DNA of 64,000 nt from Modestobacter italicus (GTDB lineage: Bacteria > Actinomycetota > Actinomycetes > Mycobacteriales > Geodermatophilaceae). Positions 42,761 through 50,883 of this stretch are shown piece after piece. The stretch lies in assembly GCF_000306785.1 (NCBI RefSeq), contig NC_017955.1, positions 186,001-250,000 of the forward strand, given 5' to 3'. The first letter of the stretch is position 1; each line of letters begins with the position of its first letter. The position numbers were made by a program, and so were the translations under genes. The notes beneath the pieces were generated by a model. The model was not told the origin of the DNA and searched no databases. It saw only the letters and a list, made by a program, of their open reading frames with translations.

Positions 42761-42804
42761 GCGTGGTGGGGTCGACTGCGGGTCCACGCTGAGCTGACAC
42801 TCGA
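42746..42804. terminator. Bidirectional terminator between convergent genes
   Basis: TCGAGTGGCAGCTGAGCGTGG (21 bases, shown as positions 42746-42766) pairs with 42784-42804 with two mismatches. The left arm contains the MFS stop codon. The stress-protein gene stops 17 bases further on, on the other strand. Confidence 0.75.
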
Positions 42805-42820
42805 CGAGCCCCCGCTCGGC

Positions 42821-43276
42821 CTACGGGACGACGGTCACCGGCCAGTGGCCCATCCGGACCAGCCGGACCGCGACCGAGCCGATCACCCGGTGCCCGGCCT
42901 GCTCCGAGGCGCCCACCAGGACGGCGTCGGCGGGCAGGGCGTCGGCGATCCGGGAGATCTCGGCCACCGGGTCGCCGTGCAGCGTGCGGTAGTCGACCTC
43001 GATGCCCAGCTGCTCGGCGGCCGACAGGATCTCCCGGCGCAGCTCGGCGGCCACCTCGGCGGCGGCCTCCCGGACGACGGCCTGCGCGGCGGGCACCCAG
43101 CCGGCCATCGGCGGAGCCGCCTCGGTGACGTGCACCGCCACCAGCCGCGAGCGCTGCCGGCGGGCGAGGCCGGCGGCGTAGGCGGCGGCCCGCAGCGAGG
43201 TGGGCGACCCGTCGACCCCGACGAGGATGACGCGGGGGCCGTCGGTGCCCCGCTCGAACGCTCCCGGTGCGGTCAC
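42821..43276 (-). CDS. Universal stress protein (UspA family)
   Basis: This 151-aa single-domain Usp has VGVDGSPTSLRAAAYAAGLA at the N-terminus and the ATP-binding pattern GASEQAGHRVIGSVAVRLV near the C-terminus, so it is likely of the nucleotide-binding class. Such proteins modulate stress survival. It lies 45 bases after the Rieske gene on the same strand, so the two may share a transcript. Confidence 0.92.
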   Translation of the reverse strand: MTAPGAFERGTDGPRVILVGVDGSPTSLRAAAYAAGLARRQRSRLVAVHVTEAAPPMAGWVPAAQAVVREAAAEVAAELRREILSAAEQLGIEVDYRTLHGDPVAEISRIADALPADAVLVGASEQAGHRVIGSVAVRLVRMGHWPVTVVP

Positions 43277-43321
43277 GGCCCGATCGTCCTCCGGTCCGCC
43301 GGATGCCCGGAGGTCGAGGGG

Positions 43322-44620
43322 TCAGGCCGAGGCGCGCCGCTCCAGGTCGGCCGCCCGGTCGGCCACGGCGGCGTCGGCGGCGAGGTCGGCCAGCGCTCGG
43401 CGCAGGGCGACGCCGAGCCGGTCGGCCCGGACGTGCAGCTCGTCGCGCAGCTGCAGCGGCAGGCCGGCGCCGTCCGCCGTCGCCTGCCGGGCGAGCTCCT
43501 CGGCGAGCAGCGCCTCCTGGGACGCCACCTCGGCCGCGACGACGTCCGCCGGGACCCCCGCCGCGCCGCCGGCGCCCTGCAGCAGCAGGCAGGTGTGCAC
43601 CCGGGTCGAGTCGGGGTCCTCGGGCTGCAGCAGGCGCAGGACCGTCCGGACCGCACCGCCGGCCAGCTCCTCCACCCGGAGCAGCTGGAAGGGGGCCCGG
43701 TAGCGGAGGGTGACCCGCCGGCCGTCCTGCTCCAGGACGCTGCTGAAGCCGCCCGGCTCGGGCGTCACCTCGTACGCCGGCACCTCCTGCCGGAGCGGCC
43801 GGCCGGTGCGCGAGACGTCCAGGAAGGCGTCGGCCAGCAGGCCCGCCGGGGCGGTGCTGCGCGCCGGGGCCAGCCACACCGCGGTGGCCCGGCCGTCGCC
43901 GGCCGCGGGGACCTCCAGCGGCTCCTCCCGCGGCTCGGCGGGGGCGATCCACACCAGGCCGAGCCGTTCCACGACGCCCCAGGCCGGCGGGTCGGCGTCC
44001 AGCACGCCGTCGCGGCGGTGCACGGTCCACGTCCGGCCGAGCAGCCGCACCTGGACGTAGCCGCCCTCGACCAGCTCACCGGCGGACGCGACCGGGTGCC
44101 AGGCGTGCTCCAGCGCCGGGTCGAGGTTGCCGAACACCGGTCCGTCCGGGGCCGGCGGTGCGGGCACCGGCTCGGGGGCCGGCGTGCGGCCACCGAGCCG
44201 CGGCGGGCGGGCGACCGGGGTCCGCTCCGGGGCCAGCCACACCCAGCCGTCCCGCTCCTCCACCGCCCACGGGGCCGAGAGGTCGGCGCGCGGCGGCGGG
44301 GTGCCGTCCGGCCCGAGGGAGGGGATCTCCACGCAGCGGCCCTCCGCGTTGAACTGCCAGCCGTGGTGCGGGCACTCCAGCCGGCCGTCGACGACGGTGG
44401 CGGTGGCCAGTGGCACCAGCCGGTGCGGGCAGCGGGCCGACAGCGCGGTCACCTCCGCACCGGGCCGCAGCCGGACGACGACGTAGGCCCGGCCCGCGGC
44501 GCCCACCGGCACCGGCGTCGTCCGCACCTCGGCCGAGCGGGCCACCGGGTACCAGCCGGTCGACGACCCGGCCTCGGCCAGGACGCGGGGGGCGCTGCTG
44601 CGGGGCCAGGAGGTCGCCAT
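43322..44620 (-). CDS. Rieske 2Fe-2S protein with a duplicated Rieske-like domain
   Basis: This is a 432-aa protein. Residues ~20-120 form a Rieske domain with both ligand pairs, CPH (in SARCPHRLVPL) and CPHHG (in LECPHHGWQF), 17 residues apart, and end AVEERDGWVWLAPERTP. Residues ~155-235 repeat the fold (AWHPVASAGELVEGG ... WGVVERLGLVWIAPAEP) but lack all Cys/His cluster ligands. The C-terminal ~200 residues resemble a ring-hydroxylating oxygenase catalytic region, although I cannot locate a clear mononuclear-iron facial triad. Start ATG at 44620. Substrate unknown. Confidence 0.8.
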   Translation of the reverse strand: MATSWPRSSAPRVLAEAGSSTGWYPVARSAEVRTTPVPVGAAGRAYVVVRLRPGAEVTALSARCPHRLVPLATATVVDGRLECPHHGWQFNAEGRCVEIPSLGPDGTPPPRADLSAPWAVEERDGWVWLAPERTPVARPPRLGGRTPAPEPVPAPPAPDGPVFGNLDPALEHAWHPVASAGELVEGGYVQVRLLGRTWTVHRRDGVLDADPPAWGVVERLGLVWIAPAEPREEPLEVPAAGDGRATAVWLAPARSTAPAGLLADAFLDVSRTGRPLRQEVPAYEVTPEPGGFSSVLEQDGRRVTLRYRAPFQLLRVEELAGGAVRTVLRLLQPEDPDSTRVHTCLLLQGAGGAAGVPADVVAAEVASQEALLAEELARQATADGAGLPLQLRDELHVRADRLGVALRRALADLAADAAVADRAADLERRASA

Positions 44621-44738
44621 GGACCCATGGCACCAGCCCGGTGTTGCCCCGGCGTTGCACCGCGGTGGAGGTCCGGCGTCGTCCGACCTGCATAACCATC
44701 GGGTTGCATCCCCTCCCCATGAGATCGGGCGCACCTTA

Positions 44739-44756
44739 TGGTGACCGCGATCACCA
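44739..44756. promoter_or_regulatory. CRP/GlxR-like operator upstream of actP operon
   Basis: TGGTGACCGCGATCACCA contains GTGA-N6-TCAC, the core of CRP-family sites. It is an 18-bp near-palindrome lying about 28 bases before the DUF485 ATG. In actinobacteria, acetate uptake is a known target of the CRP-like regulator GlxR; the regulator here is not in the window. Confidence 0.55.
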
Positions 44757-44783
44757 CTCAGGCCACGCACAGTGAGGCGAGCG

Positions 44784-45158
44784 ATGACCCCACCGACCGA
44801 ACGCAAGCTGCTGACCCCGGAGGAGTACCGCCAGGCGCAGGACTCCCCGGAGTTCACCGAGCTGCGCCGCCGCTTCCGCAGCTTCGCCGTGCCCATGACC
44901 GTGGCCTTCCTCGCCTGGTACCTGCTCTACGTGCTGCTCTCGACCTACGCACCCGACTTCATGGCCACCGAGGTGTTCGGCAACGTGAACATCGGGCTGC
45001 TGCTGGGGCTGGGGCAGTTCGTGTCGACGTTCCTGATCACCTCGCTGTACGTCCGGCACGCCGGGCGCAGCACCGACCCGATCGCCGACGAGATGCGCAA
45101 CCGGCTCGAGGCGCACGAGTACGCCTCCCCCCGCCGCGAGGAGCCCACCCGTGGTTGA
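44784..45158 (+). CDS. DUF485 membrane protein (YjcH-like)
   Basis: This 124-aa protein has a charged N-terminus, two membrane helices (about SFAVPMTVAFLAWYLLYVLL and the FVSTFLITSLYV region) and a charged tail. It is the standard small partner encoded with ActP symporters. ATG 44784 is preferred over GTG 44772 because GAGG stands six bases before it. It overlaps the start of actP by 8 bp, so the two are translated together. Confidence 0.93.
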   Translation: MTPPTERKLLTPEEYRQAQDSPEFTELRRRFRSFAVPMTVAFLAWYLLYVLLSTYAPDFMATEVFGNVNIGLLLGLGQFVSTFLITSLYVRHAGRSTDPIADEMRNRLEAHEYASPRREEPTRG

Positions 45159-46788
45159 CCTGATCGCGGCCGAGGCCGAGACCATCGGCGAGCCGGCCGT
45201 CAACATCTCGATCTTCGGCGTCTTCGTGCTGATCACGCTGGTCATCACCTTCCGGGCCAGCCGCACCAACAAGAGCGCCGCGGACTTCTACGCCGCCGGC
45301 CGCAACATCAGCGGCACCCAGAACGGCCTGGCCATCGCCGGTGACTACCTGTCGGCCGCCTCGTTCCTCGGCATCGCCGGGGCGATCGCCGTCTACGGCT
45401 ACGACGGCTTCCTGTACTCGATCGGCTTCCTGGTCGCCTGGCTGGTGGCGCTGCTGCTGGTCGCCGAGCTGATGCGCAACACGGCCCGGTTCACCATGGC
45501 CGACGTGCTGGCCTTCCGGATGCGGCAGGGCCCGGTGCGCACCGCGGCGGCGATCTCCACGCTGGTGGTCAGCCTCTTCTACCTGCTCGCCCAGATGGCC
45601 GGGGCCGGTGGGCTGGTGACCCTGCTGCTCGGGGTCAGCGGCGAGGCGGCGCAGGCCCTCGTCGTGGTGGTCGTCGGCGCGCTGATGATCTTCTACGTGC
45701 TGGTCGGCGGCATGCGCGGCACCACCTACGTGCAGGTCATCAAGGCGACGCTGCTCATCGCCGGCGCCTTCGTGATGACCGTCTGGGTGCTCGGCAAGTA
45801 CGGGTTCAGCCTGTCCGCGCTGATCGGCGGGGCGATCGAGTCCGGCGGTCAGGCGGTCGCCGAGCCCGGCGCCCAGTACGGCCTGACCGACGTCACCAAG
45901 CTGGACTTCATCAGCCTCGGCCTCGCCCTGGTGCTCGGCACCGCGGGCCTGCCGCACGTGCTGATGCGCTTCTACACCGTGCCGACGGCCAAGGACGCCC
46001 GTCGCTCGGTGGTCTGGGCGATCTGGCTGATCGGCATCTTCTACCTCTTCAGCCTGGTCATCGGCTACGGCGCCGGTGCGCTGGTCGGCAAGGAGGAGAT
46101 CCTGGCCGCGCCGGGCGCGGTGAACGCCGCCGCGCCGCTGCTGGCCTTCGAGCTGGGCGGCACCGCGCTGCTCGGGATCATCTCCGGCGTCGCCTTCGCC
46201 ACCATCCTGGCCGTCGTCGCCGGCCTGACGATCACCGCGTCGGCCTCCTTCGCGCACGACGTCTACGCCTCGGTGATCAAGAAGGGCAACGCCGCACCGG
46301 GGTCGGAGGTCAAGGTCGCCCGGATCGCCGCCATCGTCATCGGCGCGGTCGCCATCGGCCTGGGCATCCTGGCGCTGCAGGCCGGGCTGAACATCGCCTT
46401 CCTGGTGGCGCTGGCCTTCGCCGTCGCGGCCTCGGCGAACCTGCCGACGATCCTCTACACGCTCTTCTGGAAGAACTTCACCACCCAGGGCGCGCTGTGG
46501 TCGATCTACGGCGGGCTCATCGCCTGCGTCACGCTGATCGTCTTCTCCCCGGTCGTCTCCGGGGCGCCGGTCAACCCGGCCACCGGGAAGAGCACGTCGC
46601 TCCTCCAGGACGTCGACTTCTCCTGGTTCCCGCTGAACAACCCGGGCCTGGTGTCGATCCCGCTGTCGTTCTTCCTCGGCTGGCTCGGCACCAAGCTGTC
46701 CAAGGACCGCCCGGACGTCGACAAGTACGCCGAGCTCGAGGTCCGCTCGCTCACCGGGATCGGCGCGGAGAAGGCCGTCCCGCACTGA
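45151..46788 (+). CDS. Acetate/solute cation symporter ActP-like
   Basis: This 545-aa sodium:solute symporter (SSS family) has about thirteen membrane segments. The early segment DFYAAGRNISGTQNGLAIAGD, then YLSAASFLGIAGAIAVYGYDG, is diagnostic of ActP-like monocarboxylate symporters. Together with the DUF485 gene it forms the common acetate/short-chain-acid uptake unit. GTG start. A CRP-like site upstream suggests control by carbon state. Confidence 0.95.
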   Translation: MVDLIAAEAETIGEPAVNISIFGVFVLITLVITFRASRTNKSAADFYAAGRNISGTQNGLAIAGDYLSAASFLGIAGAIAVYGYDGFLYSIGFLVAWLVALLLVAELMRNTARFTMADVLAFRMRQGPVRTAAAISTLVVSLFYLLAQMAGAGGLVTLLLGVSGEAAQALVVVVVGALMIFYVLVGGMRGTTYVQVIKATLLIAGAFVMTVWVLGKYGFSLSALIGGAIESGGQAVAEPGAQYGLTDVTKLDFISLGLALVLGTAGLPHVLMRFYTVPTAKDARRSVVWAIWLIGIFYLFSLVIGYGAGALVGKEEILAAPGAVNAAAPLLAFELGGTALLGIISGVAFATILAVVAGLTITASASFAHDVYASVIKKGNAAPGSEVKVARIAAIVIGAVAIGLGILALQAGLNIAFLVALAFAVAASANLPTILYTLFWKNFTTQGALWSIYGGLIACVTLIVFSPVVSGAPVNPATGKSTSLLQDVDFSWFPLNNPGLVSIPLSFFLGWLGTKLSKDRPDVDKYAELEVRSLTGIGAEKAVPH

Positions 46789-46860
46789 CGAAACACCTCG
46801 TCCTCCTCATCCCTCGCACGCTCGGGACGAGCCTCTGGACGAGGCCGGGCAGAGCCCTGC

Positions 46861-46906
46861 AACGCAGCCAGGCGCGTCCCCGACGGGGGGCGCGCCTGGT
46901 GGCGTT
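46861..46906. terminator. Terminator after actP
   Basis: AACGCAGCCAGGCGCG (46861-46876) pairs with CGCGCCTGGTGGCGTT (46891-46906), with two mispaired positions. It abuts the stop of the small opposing gene at 46907 and probably serves both directions. Confidence 0.75.
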
Positions 46907-47209
46907 TCACGCCGCGGTGGCGGGGGCCTCCGCGGGGAGGACGGCGATCGAGTCGACCGTGGCGGTGCTCGCGGCGAGCGCCCCGGCGGTCGTCCGGCGG
47001 CGGCGGACGACGGTGCGGGCGACGAGGCCGGCCAGCACGGCGCAGCCGGCCACCGCGTGCTGGCCGGGAGCGGTCAGGGCGACGGCGAGCGCGGCGGCGT
47101 AGACCACCGACAGCAGCACGGTGGCGACCGGCAGCCCGCCGGGCAGGGCCGGGACGCGCAGCGCGGGCAGGTGCAGGTGCGGGGTGTGCGAGGGGACGGG
47201 CACGGACAC
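46907..47209 (-). CDS. Small membrane protein, function unknown (100 aa)
   Basis: The product starts MSVPVPSHTPHLHLPALRVP and has two hydrophobic segments (~29-48 and ~52-66), then an Arg cluster (RRRRTT) and an Ala-rich tail. GTG at 47209 is chosen because GGAGG lies 7 bases upstream; a longer frame starting at 47296 lacks such a site. No family recognised. It lies between actP and the manganese catalase gene, same strand as the latter. Confidence 0.6.
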   Translation of the reverse strand: MSVPVPSHTPHLHLPALRVPALPGGLPVATVLLSVVYAAALAVALTAPGQHAVAGCAVLAGLVARTVVRRRRTTAGALAASTATVDSIAVLPAEAPATAA

Positions 47210-47347
47210 GGCAGGACCTCCGGTGTGACGGTTCAGGGCGCCCGCCGGGCCGGCGTCCCAGGCCCGCTCGGGGGAGCGGAGCCGGGGCGCCGGCACGGCG
47301 ACGGCGCTGCGGAGTGCCTCAGGCGTGCGGACGCCGGAGGCGGCACC

Positions 47348-48211
47348 TCACTTGAGGGCGTCCTTGGCCTTCTGGAGCAGGCCGGTCATCGGCGCCGGGG
47401 GCGTGCCGTACAGGCGCGGGTCGCCCGGCGGCAGGATCGGGGCGTCGGCGGTGGCGGCGATCGGGGCGGCCCGGAGCACGTTGTCCGTGCCGTCGAGCGC
47501 GGGGCCGTTGGCCCAGCGGCCGTTGGCCGCCTCGGGGCCGTCGGAGGCGTCGATGAAGGTGTAGGCGAACTCCGGCAGCTCCTCGTCCAGCGGGAACGCC
47601 TCGGGCACCGGGATGCCGTCCAGCCCGTCGGCCTTCAGCTCCTCCATCGCGGCCAGCCACTGCTGCTGGTGCATGTGGTCGCGGGTGAGCAGGAAGCGGA
47701 GGAGGTCCTTCACGCCCGGGTCGTCGGTCATGTTCCACAGCCGGGCGACCTGCAGGCGGCCCTGCATCTCGGCGGTGGCGTTGTAGGAGAAGTCCGCGTA
47801 CAGGTTCCCGCTGGCGGTCACGTACGCACCGGTCCAGGGGTTGCCCATGCTGTCCATGTAGCTGGCCCCGCCACCGTTGGCGATGGCGTGCTGCGGGTTG
47901 TGCTGCCCGTAGCCGGCCGCCGCCTCCTTGGTGCGGTCCGCGGCGTCGGGCTTGAGCGGCACGTGGTCGAGCAGCCGGTCGATGCAGGTCACGATCATCT
48001 CGACGTGGGCCAGCTCCTCGGTGCCGATGGCCAGGAGCATGTCCTTGTACTTGCCGGGCAGCCGGCAGTTCCAGCCCTGCAGCAGGTACTGGGTGGCGAC
48101 GGTCATCTCGCCCCACTGACCGCCCAGGACCTCCTGCATCTTGCGGGCGAAGTCCGGGTCGGGGCCGTCGGGCTTGGCCTCGAACTGCAGGGCGTGGGTG
48201 TGCGTGAACAC
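47348..48211 (-). CDS. Manganese catalase
   Basis: This 287-aa ferritin-like dimanganese catalase removes hydrogen peroxide without haem. Metal-ligand regions are visible: the Glu in WGEMTVATQYLLQGWN, GTEELAHVEMIVTC, ATAEMQGRLQVARLWN and RDHMHQQQWLAAME. The C-terminal lobe (FIDASDGPEAANGRW) is also standard. GTG start at 48211 with GGGAG just upstream. In this group, manganese catalase is linked to oxidative and desiccation stress. Confidence 0.95.
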   Translation of the reverse strand: MFTHTHALQFEAKPDGPDPDFARKMQEVLGGQWGEMTVATQYLLQGWNCRLPGKYKDMLLAIGTEELAHVEMIVTCIDRLLDHVPLKPDAADRTKEAAAGYGQHNPQHAIANGGGASYMDSMGNPWTGAYVTASGNLYADFSYNATAEMQGRLQVARLWNMTDDPGVKDLLRFLLTRDHMHQQQWLAAMEELKADGLDGIPVPEAFPLDEELPEFAYTFIDASDGPEAANGRWANGPALDGTDNVLRAAPIAATADAPILPPGDPRLYGTPPAPMTGLLQKAKDALK

Positions 48212-48382
48212 GGGCGTTCTCCCTCGGCGTCGTCGGTGTCGCCGCGCTCGCGGTGACACCTCCCAGATGCCCTGCCCCGCTGTCACCCCCGTGCCGTCCG
48301 GTGGCCCCTCGGGGCCGACCTGCGCGGCCCGCTGCCCGGGACGCGCTGGACGCACCGCGCGGGAGCAGGCGATGCTCTCGGC

Positions 48383-49300
48383 GTGCCCGCCCCCGACGCC
48401 GTGACCACCGGCCGGCCCGGGGCCACCCGACCGGTGCGCTCCGGACCGGCGGTGCTCATGGTGCTGGGCTCGTGCGTCTCGCTGCAGGTGGGCGCCGCGC
48501 TGGCCGCGCAGCTCTTCGACACCAGCGGGCCGGCCGGCACCACGCTGCTCCGGCTCGGCGTGGCCGCGCTGGTGCTGCTGGCCCTGGCCCGGCCGCGGCT
48601 TCGGTCGTGGAGCCGGCCGCAGTGGCGGGCGGTGGCGCTGTTCGGCGGGTCGCTGGCCGGGATGAACGGCTCCTTCTACGCCTCGATCGACCGCATCCCG
48701 CTGGGCACCGCCGTGACCATCGAGTTCCTCGGCCCGCTGGTGCTCGCTGCGACCCAGTCCCGGCGGCTGCGCGACCTCGGCTGGGTGCTGCTGGCGGGGA
48801 TCGGCGTGGCCCTCTTCGGACTCGGCGACGGGACCGGCCCGGGCCTGGACCGCCTCGGCGTGCTGTTCGCCCTGTCCGCCGCGGTGTTCTGGGCGCTGTA
48901 CATCCTGGCCAGCTCCCGGGTCGGCGCGCTGGTCCCCGGGCAGGGCGGGCTGGCGGTCGCGATGGCCGTGGGCGCGCTCGTGCTCGCCCCCCTCGGCGCG
49001 CACGGTGCCGCGCAGGCGCTCCCGGACCCGCACCTGCTGCTGCTGGTCGGCGGGACGGCGCTGCTCGCGTCGGTGGTGCCCTACACGCTGGAGTTCGCCG
49101 CGCTGCGGCGGCTGCCGGAACGGGTGTTCGGCGTGCTGCTCAGCCTGGAACCCGCGGTCGCCACCCTCGCCGGCTGGCTGCTGCTCGGCCAGGGGACCAC
49201 CGCCCTCGGTCTCGTGGCCGTGGCCGTGGTCGTGTCCGCCAGCGTCGGCTCGACGCTGACCGCCCGGCCCACCCCGCAGGCGGTCGCCGCCGCTCCCTGA
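48383..49300 (+). CDS. EamA-family exporter, RhtA-like
   Basis: This 305-aa drug/metabolite transporter has ten membrane segments in two EamA halves. NGSFYASIDRIPLGTAVTIE and FLGPLVLAA are typical of RhtA threonine/homoserine exporters. GTG start. It converges on the kinase gene at 49310 with only 9 bases between stops; I see no terminator there. Confidence 0.9.
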   Translation: MPAPDAVTTGRPGATRPVRSGPAVLMVLGSCVSLQVGAALAAQLFDTSGPAGTTLLRLGVAALVLLALARPRLRSWSRPQWRAVALFGGSLAGMNGSFYASIDRIPLGTAVTIEFLGPLVLAATQSRRLRDLGWVLLAGIGVALFGLGDGTGPGLDRLGVLFALSAAVFWALYILASSRVGALVPGQGGLAVAMAVGALVLAPLGAHGAAQALPDPHLLLLVGGTALLASVVPYTLEFAALRRLPERVFGVLLSLEPAVATLAGWLLLGQGTTALGLVAVAVVVSASVGSTLTARPTPQAVAAAP

Positions 49301-49309
49301 GCTCCGTGC

Positions 49310-50026
49310 TCACCGGTCCGGCAGGCGGACGGTGAGCGTGAACGCCCCGTCCTCGGCCAGGGACCACAGCAGCCGCCCGCCCAGCTCGCGGGTCTGCCGC
49401 TGCACCGACCACAGCCCCAGGCCGTCGAGGTCGACCGGCGGCGTCTCCTGGCTGAGCCGGCTGACCACCGCGTCCGCCGGCACCCCGGCCTGGGTCACCG
49501 CCAGGTGCACCCACGCCCCGCGGCGCTCGGCGCGCAACCGCACCGGTCTGCCCTCCCCGTGCCGGTGGGCGTTCTCCAGCAGGTTGGTGAGCACGCGCTG
49601 CACCCGGGCGTCGGCCACCTGCACCTGGTCGGCGTCCTCCGCCAGCTGCACGGTCAGCTGCTGCCGCGGCAGCCCGGAGGCGGCGGCCGAGGCCCGCAGG
49701 ACGTCGACCAGCGGACGGGTGCCGCGCCGCGCCGGCGCCCCGCCGGTGGCGTCGGCGGTGCGCAGCATGGAGGAGAGGTGCTGGGCCTGGGCGCGGGCCA
49801 GCTCGAGCAGCTCGGGCTCCCCGGCGGCGCCGTGGTCCAGCCGGTCCAGCACCGACTCCAGGGCGGCGAGCGGGCTGCGCATGTCGTGGCACATCGCCCG
49901 GACCAGCGCGTCCTCCGGGGTCACCGCCGGGGCGGCAGGGCGGGTCAGGCGGCTGCGCACGGCGCGCAGCAGGCCGGCGAGGACGCCGGGCAGGGCGGCG
50001 GGGCGTGTGTCAGCGGCGAGGGTCAC
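49310..50026 (-). CDS. Soluble histidine-kinase-like protein with degenerate ATP site
   Basis: This 238-aa protein lacks membrane segments and a sensor domain. The phospho-acceptor region reads MCHDMRSPLAALESVLDRLD near residue 46 and the N box TNLLENAHRHGEG. The G1 box, normally DxGxG, is replaced by VTQAGVPAD, while the G2-like GLGLWSVQRQTRELGG remains. ATP binding may be weakened, so it could act as a phosphatase or partner. The start is GTG 50026 because GGAGG lies five bases upstream; GTG 50032 would overlap that site. It is divergent from the LuxR regulator. Confidence 0.8.
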   Translation of the reverse strand: MTLAADTRPAALPGVLAGLLRAVRSRLTRPAAPAVTPEDALVRAMCHDMRSPLAALESVLDRLDHGAAGEPELLELARAQAQHLSSMLRTADATGGAPARRGTRPLVDVLRASAAASGLPRQQLTVQLAEDADQVQVADARVQRVLTNLLENAHRHGEGRPVRLRAERRGAWVHLAVTQAGVPADAVVSRLSQETPPVDLDGLGLWSVQRQTRELGGRLLWSLAEDGAFTLTVRLPDR

Positions 50027-50088
50027 GGGCACCTCCGGGTTGCGCGTCGGTCAGCAACGCCGGAGCGCAGCGGGACCTGGGGAGTGAC

Positions 50089-50772
50089 GTGGAGGGCATC
50101 GACGCCGGGGCTGGGCACCGGCCCCCCGTGGACGTGGTGGTCATCGACGACCACCCGTTGTTCAGCCGGGGTCTGGCGCTGCTGCTGCCCCCGGAGAGCG
50201 GTGGCCGGGTGCGCGTGGTGGGCACCACCGAGGACGCCTCGGCCGGGGCGGCCCTGGTCCGCCGGCACAACGCCGACGTCGCGATCGTCGACCTGCACAT
50301 GCCGCCGCCCGGCGGGACCCGGGCGATCGCGGCGATCCGCCGGGCCGAGCCGATGGTGCGGGTCGTGGCGCTGTCCGGCCTGGCCGAGGCCGACGCCGCG
50401 CTGGAGGCGCTGCGCGCCGGTGCCAGCGCCTTCCTGCCCAAGACGACGTCCCCGGAGGCGCTGGTCCGCCCGCTGCTCGCCGTGCTCGACGGCTGGTCGG
50501 TGGTCCCGGAGCAGCTGCTGCGCCAGCTGCTCGACGACGCGGCACCCAGCGCCGACCAGGGCATCGCGGCCCGGTTGACCGCCGACGACCGGCGGCTCTG
50601 GCGGCTGGTGGCCGCCGGCACCAGCACCGTCGACATCGCCACGACGCTGCACGTCTCCGAGCGCACCGTGAAGCGGCTGGTGGCCAACCTGCTGCGCCAG
50701 CTCAAGGTCTCGACCCGGGTGGAGGCGGCCGCGCTCGCCGGCCGGGCCGGCCTCGAGGGCACGGCGAACTGA
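50089..50772 (+). CDS. LuxR-family response regulator
   Basis: This is a 227-aa regulator. Receiver domain: VVVIDDHPLFSRGLALLL, phospho-acceptor Asp in AIVDLHMPPPG, Lys in FLPKTTSPEA. Output: LuxR helix-turn-helix with STVDIATTLHVSERTVKRLV. The GTG start at 50089 has GGGGAG upstream; GTG 50128 is an alternative that would remove the first 13 residues. It is divergent from the kinase-like gene with 62 bases between starts, so the pair probably form a two-component system sharing a control region. Confidence 0.88.
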   Translation: MEGIDAGAGHRPPVDVVVIDDHPLFSRGLALLLPPESGGRVRVVGTTEDASAGAALVRRHNADVAIVDLHMPPPGGTRAIAAIRRAEPMVRVVALSGLAEADAALEALRAGASAFLPKTTSPEALVRPLLAVLDGWSVVPEQLLRQLLDDAAPSADQGIAARLTADDRRLWRLVAAGTSTVDIATTLHVSERTVKRLVANLLRQLKVSTRVEAAALAGRAGLEGTAN

Positions 50773-50871
50773 GCGGGCGGCGGACCGGCGACCTCGGTGC
50801 ATCCCGCGCGACCTACCCTGCCCGGCGGCGGGCACTCCCGGACCCCGGAGTTCCGTTGCGTTCGGCGTGGC

Positions 50872-50877
50872 TAGGGT
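50872..50877 (+). promoter_or_regulatory. -10 element for a leaderless transcript
   Basis: TAGGGT ends 6 bases before ATG 50884, the classic arrangement for actinobacterial leaderless mRNAs (TAnnnT at -10 with transcription starting at the start codon). It supports 50884 as the ancestral start of the interrupted reductase gene. No convincing -35 element is seen at 16-18 bases. Confidence 0.5.
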
Positions 50878-50883
50878 CCGCGC

